DNA from: JBAPUB01 sp049282455
Lineage (GTDB): Bacteria > Actinomycetota > Actinomycetes > JAHEKZ01
Assembly: GCA_049282455.1 (NCBI GenBank)
Contig: JBAPUB010000051.1
Span: 1 to 5,268, forward strand
Direction of reading: 5' to 3'
Length of the DNA: 5,268 bases
In this document: one piece after another, positions 1 through 5,268 of the stretch
Numbering within the stretch: the stretch's first letter is position 1
How the letters are laid out: every line of letters starts with the position of its first letter
Program-made: the position numbers and the translations under genes
The notes under the pieces: generated by a model
The model's database searches: none
Told to the model about the DNA's origin: nothing
The model's input: the letters and a program-made list of their open reading frames with translations, nothing else

Positions 1-720
1 GCCGAGGTCCGCAAGGAGGGCTTGGTTCCCTACCTGCGCCCGGACGGCAAGACGCAGGTCACCATCGAGTACGACCACGACGAGCGCCCGGTCCGTCTGG
101 ACACGGTCGTGGTCTCGACCCAGCACGCCGCAGACATCGACCTCGAGACGCTGCTGCAGCCCGACATCGAGGAGATCGTCATTGCCCCGGTTCTCCAGGG
201 GGTGGACATCGACACCGACGGGTTCCAGGTCCTGGTGAACCCGACCGGACGCTTCGAGATCGGCGGCCCGATGGGTGACGCCGGACTCACCGGCCGCAAG
301 ATCATCATCGACACCTACGGCGGCATGGCCCGTCATGGCGGTGGGGCGTTCTCCGGCAAGGACCCGAGCAAGGTCGACCGCTCGGCTGCCTACGCCATGC
401 GCTGGGTGGCCAAGAACGTCGTGGCTGCCGGCCTGGCGAGCCGCTGTGAGGTGCAGGTCGCCTATGCGATCGGCAGGGCCCACCCCGTGGGGCTGTTCGT
501 GGAGACCTTCGGGACCGGAGTCGTCGACGACGAGAAGATCCAGGACGCCGTGCTGGCGACGTTCGACCTTCGACCCGCCGCGATCATCCGTGACCTCGAC
601 CTGCTGCGACCCATCTACTCGCAGACGGCGGCCTACGGGCACTTCGGTCGCGACCTGCCGGACTTCACCTGGGAGCGCACCGACCGGGCGGACGCGCTCA
701 AGGCTGCAGCCGGCGCCTGA
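1..720 (+). CDS. metK: S-adenosylmethionine synthetase (methionine adenosyltransferase), 5'-truncated by window start
   Basis: MetK makes S-adenosylmethionine from methionine and ATP in the cytoplasm, normally as a Mg2+/K+-dependent tetramer. The frame is open from base 1 and 239 residues are visible before the TGA at 718-720. Two family signatures are present. GPMGDAGLTGRK lies at visible residues 89-100, where R99 and K100 match the substrate-binding Arg-Lys pair (E. coli R244/K245). The glycine loop GGGAFSGKDPSKVDR lies at 113-127, where K120, K124 and D126 match E. coli K265, K269 and D271. The 20-residue spacing between K100 and K120 equals that in E. coli. By this alignment about 145-160 N-terminal residues, including the catalytic His and the GDQG region, lie upstream of the window. 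A TTG at 22 could be misread as a start, but homology continues through it. No terminator with a T-run follows the gene, so read-through into priA is possible. Identification is secure. Confidence 0.97.
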   Translation, partial: AEVRKEGLVPYLRPDGKTQVTIEYDHDERPVRLDTVVVSTQHAADIDLETLLQPDIEEIVIAPVLQGVDIDTDGFQVLVNPTGRFEIGGPMGDAGLTGRKIIIDTYGGMARHGGGAFSGKDPSKVDRSAAYAMRWVAKNVVAAGLASRCEVQVAYAIGRAHPVGLFVETFGTGVVDDEKIQDAVLATFDLRPAAIIRDLDLLRPIYSQTAAYGHFGRDLPDFTWERTDRADALKAAAGA

Positions 721-766
721 GCGTCCAGCGACCTCCAGACCCTCGGCCGGTGTCGGACCGTTCTGG

Positions 767-772
767 TAGGAC
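767..772 (+). promoter_or_regulatory. candidate -10 element for priA, possibly giving a leaderless mRNA
   Basis: TAGGAC fits the actinobacterial TAnnnT-like -10 box except for its last base, where T is expected. Placing +1 seven nucleotides after the hexamer puts it at 779, the G of the priA GTG. That geometry is known for leaderless actinobacterial transcripts. No convincing -35 lies 16-18 nt upstream. The alternative reading is that the purine-rich run 768-776 is a poor ribosome binding site on a metK-priA message. Confidence 0.3.
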
Positions 773-778
773 GGGGCC

Positions 779-2848
779 GTGAGCACAGCGTCGAGCGGGT
801 CGACGACCCCGGCGGCGGCGCGCGCCCGGGCGAAGGCTGCACGAAGCCGGCCAGGTGCCGGCCTGGCCGACCAGCCGGCCGCCGTGCTCCCGGTGGCGCG
901 GGTCGCGGTCGATGTCTCGTTGGCCCACCTGGACCGGCCGTTCGACTACCTGGTACCGGCCCGCCTGGACGCCCAGGCGGTTCCTGGCTGTCGAGTGCGC
1001 GTGCGCTTCTCCGGCCAGCTGGTCGACGGGTTCCTGCTGTCTCGCGCCGAGAGCTCCCAGCACGTCGGGCGACTCAGCCCGCTGGCCAAGGTCGTCTCCG
1101 ACCAGCCCGCGCTGTCGCCCGAGGTCGCGCGGCTGGCGTCGGCCGTGGCCGACCGCTACGGCGGAACGTTGGCCGACGTGCTGCGACTTGCCGTGCCACC
1201 ACGCCACGCGGCCGCAGAGAAGGCGGCGTCGGCCCAGCCGGTGGTCGCCCGCCCCGCGGTCTCGGCGCCAGAGCCCGGCCCGTGGCTGCGGTACCCGACC
1301 GGCCCGGCCCTGGTCTCCGCGCTCTGCGACGGTCGCCCGGCGCGGGCGGTCTGGGCGGCTCTGCCGGGCACCGAGTGGATCCACTGCCTGGCCGTCGCGG
1401 TCGCCGCCACTGCTTCGGCCGGTCGCGGTGCCCTGGTCGTCGTGCCCGACCTGCGCGACGTCGAACGGGTGGCGGCCGGACTGGTCGACCAGCTGGGCGC
1501 TGACTCCTTCGTCGTCCTGACCGCTGACTCCGGCCCCCGTGAGCGCTACCGACGCTGGATGGCGGTGCGAAGGGGAGACGTGCGCGTCGTCGTCGGTACG
1601 CGGGCGGCGATGTTCGCCCCGGTCACCGATCTGGGACTCGCCGTCGTGTGGGACGACGGCGACGACCTCCACTCTGAGCCGAGGGCTCCCTACCCACACG
1701 TGCGCGAGGTCCTGGCGCTGCGCGCGCACCTCGACGGCGCCGCGCTGCTCGTCGGGGGCTTCGCGGTCACGGCCGAGGGTGCGTCGCTGGTCGAGCGAGG
1801 CTTCGCCCGACCGGTGGCCGCGCGTCGGACCACGGTCCGCACTTATGCCCCGCGTGTTCGCGCCATCGACGACGCCGCTGGTTCACACGACGAGCCGTCC
1901 GCGCGGGCGGCACGACTGCCCACCCTGGCCTGGCGGACCGCCCGAGACGCGTTGGCCCGGGGGCCGGTCCTGGTCCAGGTGCCACGGGGTGGATACGTGC
2001 CGGCGGTGGGCTGTGCCCGCTGCCACGCGCGCGCCGTGTGCGGCACGTGTCACGGCCCCCTCGGTCTGGCGGTGTCGGGGGGTGCCCCGGTGTGTCGTTG
2101 GTGTGCCCGGGTCGACCCGGCTTGGCGGTGTGCGGAGTGTGGGTTCGAGAGGCTGAGGGCCATGGTGGTCGGTGCCCGCCGCACGGCCGACGAGCTCGGG
2201 CGGGCGTTCACGCCGGTGCCCGTCGTCACCTCGGGGGCGGGTGACGTCAAGGCGTCGGTCCCCGACCGTCCTGCCCTGGTGGTCGCGACGCCCGGGGCCG
2301 AGCCCGTGGCTGAGGGCGGCTATGCCGCGGCGTTGCTCCTCGACACGTGGGCTCTGCTGGGGCGGCACGATCTTCGGGCCGGTGAAGAGGCACTGCGCCG
2401 CTGGCTGGCCGCGGCTGCCCTCGTGCGCCCTGCCGACCAGGGCGGGCACGTGCTCGTCGTCGCCGACCCCGCGTCGCGGCCGGTTCAGGCGCTGGTCCGG
2501 TGGGATCCGGTCGGGGCGGCGCAGCGCGAGCTGGCCGATCGTGTCGCCGCCGGACTGCCTCCGGCCGTGCGGCTGGCCGTCCTCACCGGCTCTGCGGCAG
2601 CAGTCGACGACGTCCTTCACCGGGCGGCACTGCCCGGCGGCATCGAGGTTCTCGGGCCGGCGGTCGAGCCACCGCATCCGGGCGCGCCGGCCGACCGGGA
2701 CCAGCCGCACGTGCGCGCGGTCGTGCGATCGCCGTTGTCGTCGGCCGCCGAGATGGTGACCTGTCTGCGCCGAGCCCAGGGCGAGCGCAGCTTGCGCAAG
2801 GAGGCCGAGCACGTACGGCTGCAGATCGACCCTGTCCAGCTGGGCTGA
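779..2848 (+). CDS. priA: PriA-type primosomal protein N', helicase motifs degenerate (probable replication restart protein)
   Basis: PriA recognises stalled forks and D-loops and starts reloading of the replisome. The product has 689 residues, close to the family's usual size. Residues 1-38 are a low-complexity Ala/Arg/Ser-rich tail. Residues 39-130 match the 3' DNA-binding domain (RVAVDVSLAHLDRPFDYLVP). The helicase core follows, but its ATPase motifs are gone. The Walker A position reads AALPGTEW (193-200), the DEEH box reads DDGDD (292-296), and the QVAGRAGR motif is replaced near 545-553. GTRAAMF (273-279) still shows the ancestry. Four CxxC pairs (C412/C415, C421/C424, C439/C442, C451/C454) keep the zinc-binding module complete. 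The GTG start is limited by an in-frame TAG at 767-769. GTGs at 884 and 893, just before the conserved domain, are alternatives. Known actinobacterial PriA proteins also lack helicase motifs, so this is probably a DNA-binding or scaffold protein, not a pseudogene: the frame is intact over 2 kb. Confidence 0.93.
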   Translation: MSTASSGSTTPAAARARAKAARSRPGAGLADQPAAVLPVARVAVDVSLAHLDRPFDYLVPARLDAQAVPGCRVRVRFSGQLVDGFLLSRAESSQHVGRLSPLAKVVSDQPALSPEVARLASAVADRYGGTLADVLRLAVPPRHAAAEKAASAQPVVARPAVSAPEPGPWLRYPTGPALVSALCDGRPARAVWAALPGTEWIHCLAVAVAATASAGRGALVVVPDLRDVERVAAGLVDQLGADSFVVLTADSGPRERYRRWMAVRRGDVRVVVGTRAAMFAPVTDLGLAVVWDDGDDLHSEPRAPYPHVREVLALRAHLDGAALLVGGFAVTAEGASLVERGFARPVAARRTTVRTYAPRVRAIDDAAGSHDEPSARAARLPTLAWRTARDALARGPVLVQVPRGGYVPAVGCARCHARAVCGTCHGPLGLAVSGGAPVCRWCARVDPAWRCAECGFERLRAMVVGARRTADELGRAFTPVPVVTSGAGDVKASVPDRPALVVATPGAEPVAEGGYAAALLLDTWALLGRHDLRAGEEALRRWLAAAALVRPADQGGHVLVVADPASRPVQALVRWDPVGAAQRELADRVAAGLPPAVRLAVLTGSAAAVDDVLHRAALPGGIEVLGPAVEPPHPGAPADRDQPHVRAVVRSPLSSAAEMVTCLRRAQGERSLRKEAEHVRLQIDPVQLG

Positions 2849-2861
2849 CCGATCGAGGTCA
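2846..2861. repeat. short inverted repeat over the priA stop codon
   Basis: TGACC (2846-2850) and GGTCA (2857-2861) form a perfect 5-bp inverted repeat around the six bases GATCGA. The left arm contains the priA stop codon TGA (2846-2848), and the right arm touches the weak -35-like sequence of the candidate def promoter. The shape resembles a small operator, but half-sites of five bases arise easily by chance and no regulator can be named. Confidence 0.25.
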
Positions 2862-2884
2862 CACCGTCGTCCGTTGCCTAGACT
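2858..2884 (+). promoter_or_regulatory. candidate promoter for def-fmt-rsmB
   Basis: TAGACT (2879-2884) fits the actinobacterial TAnnnT -10 consensus and sits in the only sizeable gap between priA and def. GTCACA (2858-2863) matches TTGACA at four of six bases, with a rather short 15-nt spacer. Transcription would start near 2891, giving a leader of about 23 nt that contains the def ribosome binding site. This would let def, fmt and rsmB be expressed apart from priA. It is inferred from sequence only. Confidence 0.4.
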
Positions 2885-2899
2885 GGGGGTTCGTCGACC

Positions 2900-2907
2900 A
2901 AGGGGAG
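2900..2907 (+). promoter_or_regulatory. ribosome binding site of def
   Basis: AAGGGGAG lies six nucleotides before the ATG at 2914. It fixes the def start, because the reading frame stays open far upstream into priA and a longest-frame rule would begin def at 2500, more than 400 nt too early. Confidence 0.75.
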
Positions 2908-2913
2908 CCCAGC

Positions 2914-3459
2914 ATGGCCGTGCAACCGATCCGCCTGTTCGGCGACCCGGTGCTGCGGACCTCGGCGTCCCGTGTGGTCGACTTCGACAAGGAGCTGCGC
3001 ACGCTGGTCAAGGACCTCACCGAGACGATGCTCGACGCTCCGGGCGTCGGACTGGCCGCGCCTCAGCTGGGTGTGTCGCTGCGGGTGTTCACCTACGACG
3101 TCGACGATGTCGTCGGTCACCTCGTGAATCCTGTCCTCGAGCTCACCGACGAACAGCAGGACGGCGAGGAAGGCTGTCTTTCCTTGCCGGGCTTGACGTT
3201 TGACACGCCTCGCGCCTACGGGGTTGTGGCCAACGGGTTCAACATGTACGGCGACCCGGTGGTCATCGAAGGAACCGAGCTGCTCGCCCGCTGCGTGCAG
3301 CACGAGACCGACCACCTCGACGGCATCTTGTTCATCGACCGGCTCGACGGCGACACGCGCAAGGCCGCGATGAAGGCCATCCGTGAGGCCGAGTGGGCGG
3401 GCCAGGCCGTTCCCGTGGTCAAGGTCAGTCCGCACTCCACGCACGGCAAGGCGTTTTGA
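2914..3459 (+). CDS. def: peptide deformylase
   Basis: Def removes the N-formyl group from nascent proteins at the ribosome exit, before methionine aminopeptidase acts. It is a metalloenzyme, usually with Fe2+. The product has 181 residues. All three family motifs are present: GVGLAAPQ (44-51), EGCLSLP (86-92) and QHETDHLDG (129-137). The metal ligands are C88, H130 and H134, with E131 as the catalytic glutamate, so the enzyme should be active. After residue 143 comes a charged tail of about 38 residues (TRKAAMKAIREAEW at 148-161), a feature I associate with actinobacterial deformylases. The ATG start follows a good ribosome binding site, and the conserved sequence begins within a few residues of it. 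fmt starts three nucleotides after the TGA, consistent with a shared message and a shared pathway. Identification is secure. Confidence 0.97.
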   Translation: MAVQPIRLFGDPVLRTSASRVVDFDKELRTLVKDLTETMLDAPGVGLAAPQLGVSLRVFTYDVDDVVGHLVNPVLELTDEQQDGEEGCLSLPGLTFDTPRAYGVVANGFNMYGDPVVIEGTELLARCVQHETDHLDGILFIDRLDGDTRKAAMKAIREAEWAGQAVPVVKVSPHSTHGKAF

Positions 3460-3462
3460 TCG

Positions 3463-4389
3463 GTGCGCGTCCTCTTCGCCGGCACCCCCGACGCGGCGGT
3501 GCCGGTGCTTCAGGCGGTCCTCGCCTCGCACCACGAGGTCGCCGCCGTCCTGACCCGTCCGGACGCCGCGTCCGGACGGGGGCGCCGGCTCACCCCGTCA
3601 CCGGTGGCCAGGGCCGCCGACGCGGCCGGCCTCGAGGTGCTCACGCCGGCCACGGTCTCCGACCCGGGGTTTGTCGAACGGGTCGCCGAGCTGTCGGTCG
3701 AGTGCGCACCGATCGTCGCGTACGGCGGGCTGATCCCGGTATCGCTGCTCGACTTGCCCGAGCATGGCTGGGTGAACCTGCACTTCTCGCTGCTGCCGGC
3801 GTGGCGCGGTGCTGCCCCGGTCCAACGTGCGCTCCTGGCCGGGGACCCGGTGACCGGTGCCACGACGTTCCGGCTCGACGCAGGGCTGGACACCGGGCCG
3901 GTGTACGGGGTCGTCACCGAGACGGTTCGCCCCTCCGACACGACGGGTGACCTGCTGGGCCGACTCGCGTCGTCCGGCGCAGCGCTGCTCGTCCGCACGC
4001 TCGACGGGATCGAGACGGGCGAGCTCGTGGCAGTCCCGCAGGGCAGCGACGGGGTGTCACTGGCCCCCAAGGTGCTCGTCGACGAGGCACGCGTCGACTG
4101 GTCCGCGCCTGCCCTGAGAGTCGAGCGGCTCGTGCGGGCCTGCAGTCCGGCACCGGGCGCCTGGACCACGGCTCGAGGGGAACGGCTCAAGGTGTTCCCG
4201 GTCGAGGTCGCTGCCGACCTGGAGGATCCCGGACCCGGTGTGCTCGTCGTCGCCAAGCGGTCGGTCCACGTCGGTACCGGCTCGTCCCCGGTGCGACTCG
4301 GGGTCGTCCAGTCACCGGGCAGGGCGCCGATGCCGGCGCAGGACTGGGCCCGGGGTCTGCGTCTGACGTCGGGGGAGGCTCTCACATGA
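3463..4389 (+). CDS. fmt: methionyl-tRNA formyltransferase
   Basis: Fmt formylates the amino group of initiator Met-tRNA using 10-formyltetrahydrofolate, marking it for translation initiation. The product has 308 residues, the usual size. The N-terminal Rossmann-type domain opens with RVLFAGTP (2-8) and carries the conserved RPDAASGRGRRLTPSPV (32-48). The active-site block is VNLHFSLLPAWRGAAPVQ (104-121), with N105 and H107 matching the catalytic Asn and His. LDTG at 142-145 supplies the catalytic Asp, D143. The tRNA-binding C-terminal domain follows from about residue 205, ending with the typical DWARGLRL (294-301). GTG at 3463 is the first possible start after the def stop. Only a weak AAGG (3448-3451) precedes it, at a long spacing, so translation probably depends on ribosomes finishing def. 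The last four bases overlap the rsmB start. Identification is secure. Confidence 0.97.
   Translation: MRVLFAGTPDAAVPVLQAVLASHHEVAAVLTRPDAASGRGRRLTPSPVARAADAAGLEVLTPATVSDPGFVERVAELSVECAPIVAYGGLIPVSLLDLPEHGWVNLHFSLLPAWRGAAPVQRALLAGDPVTGATTFRLDAGLDTGPVYGVVTETVRPSDTTGDLLGRLASSGAALLVRTLDGIETGELVAVPQGSDGVSLAPKVLVDEARVDWSAPALRVERLVRACSPAPGAWTTARGERLKVFPVEVAADLEDPGPGVLVVAKRSVHVGTGSSPVRLGVVQSPGRAPMPAQDWARGLRLTSGEALT
3554..3580 (+). repeat. perfect 12-bp inverted repeat (hairpin) inside fmt
   Basis: CCCGTCCGGACG (3554-3565) and CGTCCGGACGGG (3569-3580) are exact reverse complements separated by CCG. In RNA they would form a very stable, nearly all-GC stem closed by a three-base loop. The 10-mer palindrome CGTCCGGACG also occurs twice, at 3556-3565 and 3569-3578. 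It covers fmt codons 31-40, in the conserved PD...GRG region. No T-run follows, so it is not an intrinsic terminator. Confidence 0.85.
4371..4378 (+). promoter_or_regulatory. ribosome binding site of rsmB, inside the fmt 3' end
   Basis: GGGGGAGG, containing the core GGAGG (4374-4378), lies seven nucleotides before the ATG at 4386. It is the strongest Shine-Dalgarno sequence in the window and supports the ATG that overlaps the fmt stop codon. Confidence 0.8.
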
Positions 4390-5268
4390 GCGAGGCGTCG
4401 CGCTCGCGTCGATCCGGGCCCGTGCGGCGGCCGCGCCCCCCGGTTGCTGACCCGGCCCGACGTGCCGCGTACGACACGCTGCGCGCGGTCGATGAGCGCG
4501 ATGCCTACGCCAACCTGACTCTGCCTGCGCTGCTTCGCGAGCGGGGGATCAGTGGCCGCGACGCCGCCTTCGCCACGGAGCTCGCCTACGGGACGCTGCG
4601 CGGCCGTGGCACCTACGACGCCGTGCTCGCGGCCTGTGTCGACCGCCCGCTGGCCGAGGTCGACCCGCAGATCGTGGACATGCTCCGCATGGGGGCCCAC
4701 CAGCTGCTGTCCTCCCGCGTCCCCGACCATGCCGCGGTCTCGTCGACCGTCGACCTCGCCCGTGTCGTCCTGGGGCAGGGCAGGGCCGGGTTCGTCAACG
4801 CGGTGCTCCGGAAGGTCGCCCGACAGGGGCGCGAGGCCTGGCTCGACGAGCTCGCGCCGACCTCCGACGACGACGCGGTGGCGCTGCGTCACTCACATCC
4901 GGTGTGGATCCTGCGCGCCTTCCGCGACGCGCTCGGAGGTGACCAGGAGCAGACGGTGGCCCTGCTGGAGGCCGACAACGTGCCTGCCGAGGTCGCGTTG
5001 GTTGCGCGCCCGGGGCGCAGCGACGTCGACGAGCTGCTTCGGGCCGGTGCGCGCGTGGGCAGGTGGTCCCCGTTCGCGGCCATCCTCCCGTCCGGTGACC
5101 CCGGCGCGATCCCGGCCGTACGCGACGGTCGGGCCGGGGTGCAGGACGAAGGCAGCCAGCTCGTGGTCCTGGTCCTGGCCGACGTCCCGGTCGAGGGTTC
5201 CGATGTGCGCTGGCTCGACCTGTGTGCCGGCCCTGGTGGCAAGGCGGCCCTTCTCGACGCCCTAGCGG
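4386..5268 (+). CDS. rsmB: 16S rRNA (cytosine(967)-C5)-methyltransferase, 3'-truncated by window end
   Basis: RsmB (Sun/Fmu) transfers a methyl group from SAM to C5 of the cytosine equivalent to E. coli 16S C967. The frame is open from the ATG to the last base with no stop, and 294 residues are visible of an expected 430-480. Residues 1-20 are an Arg/Pro-rich tail. A NusB-like RNA-binding domain covers about 21-160, including RAGFVNAVLRKVAR (133-146). The family linker SHPVWIL (170-176) follows, then VQDEGSQLV (252-260), and SAM motif I, DLCAGPGGK (278-286). The catalytic cysteines (PC and TC motifs) lie beyond the window, so activity cannot be judged. The ATG overlaps the fmt stop as ATGA and has a strong ribosome binding site, indicating translational coupling. 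A different frame that ends in a TAG at 5263-5265 is only a shadow of this gene. Confidence 0.95.
   Translation, partial: MSEASRSRRSGPVRRPRPPVADPARRAAYDTLRAVDERDAYANLTLPALLRERGISGRDAAFATELAYGTLRGRGTYDAVLAACVDRPLAEVDPQIVDMLRMGAHQLLSSRVPDHAAVSSTVDLARVVLGQGRAGFVNAVLRKVARQGREAWLDELAPTSDDDAVALRHSHPVWILRAFRDALGGDQEQTVALLEADNVPAEVALVARPGRSDVDELLRAGARVGRWSPFAAILPSGDPGAIPAVRDGRAGVQDEGSQLVVLVLADVPVEGSDVRWLDLCAGPGGKAALLDALA

Noticed and set aside
735..766. Possible terminator between metK and priA (CCAGA...TCTGG with inner CGGT...ACCG)
   Set aside because: The stems are only 5 and 4 bp, the internal loop is large and asymmetric, and there is no T-run.
848..869. 8-bp hairpin CGGCCAGG/CCTGGCCG early in priA
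   Set aside because: About one or two such stems are expected by chance in a window of this length and GC content. It encodes low-complexity sequence with no sign of function.
961..980. 8-bp hairpin CCGCCTGG/CCAGGCGG in priA
   Set aside because: Same chance expectation as the previous stem, with no positional relation to a start or stop.
698..1729. 343-codon open frame on the minus strand opposite priA
   Set aside because: It is antisense to a clearly conserved gene, its translation is Arg/Gly/Asp-rich with no recognisable domain, and long antisense frames are expected in GC-rich coding DNA.
1883..2812. 309-codon open frame on the minus strand opposite priA
   Set aside because: Same reasons: Arg/Gly-rich translation and no motif, lying opposite the zinc-module region of priA.
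779..2848. priA as a decaying pseudogene because its ATPase motifs are lost
   Set aside because: The frame is intact for 689 codons, all eight zinc cysteines are preserved, and the same motif loss is known across actinobacterial PriA.
2500..2913. N-terminal extension of def back to 2500
   Set aside because: The frame is open, but the translation overlaps priA and is Arg/Gly-rich without homology. A ribosome binding site directly precedes the ATG at 2914.
3510..4892. 460-codon open frame on the minus strand spanning fmt and rsmB
   Set aside because: It runs opposite two conserved genes and across their junction, is low-complexity in Ser/Arg/Thr/Pro, and has no family motif. It is a by-product of G/C third-position bias.
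4552..5265. 237-codon plus-strand frame ending near the window edge
   Set aside because: It is out of frame with rsmB, whose NusB-like and SAM motifs read in the frame starting at 4386. The translation is Ser/Arg/Pro-rich without motifs.

Overview
The window is a stretch of core chromosome from a high-GC actinobacterium. The support is strong G/C bias at third codon positions, GTG starts, actinobacterial-type protein variants (a PriA without helicase motifs, and a Def with an Arg/Lys-rich C-terminal tail) and the gene order metK-priA-def-fmt-rsmB, which is a familiar actinobacterial arrangement. An Intrasporangiaceae-like or related Micrococcales host is plausible, but that is impression only. 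All genes lie on the + strand.

Layout. Positions 1-720 hold the 3' part of metK (S-adenosylmethionine synthetase), cut by the window start. A 58-nt gap with a possible -10 element leads to priA (779-2848), a primosome protein whose helicase motifs are lost but whose eight zinc-binding cysteines are intact. A 65-nt gap with a plausible promoter and a clear ribosome binding site leads to def (2914-3459, peptide deformylase). Three nucleotides later fmt (3463-4389, Met-tRNA formyltransferase) begins. It overlaps rsmB (4386 to the window end, 16S rRNA m5C967 methyltransferase, partial) by the four bases ATGA. The rsmB reading frame runs off the window without a stop. No stretch longer than 65 nt is without a gene.

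How the genes work together. Fmt adds the formyl group to initiator Met-tRNA and Def removes it from finished N-termini, so the pair opens and closes the formyl-methionine cycle. RsmB modifies the ribosome's decoding region using SAM, the product of MetK. PriA belongs to replication restart and shares the locus without sharing the pathway. Def-fmt-rsmB is spaced like one translationally coupled unit.

I found no mobile element, CRISPR array, RNA gene or undescribed system. The points most worth a second look are the degenerate PriA, an unusually perfect 12-bp hairpin inside fmt, a possible leaderless start for priA, and a def/fmt junction in which the two genes share a frame separated by one stop codon and one sense codon.
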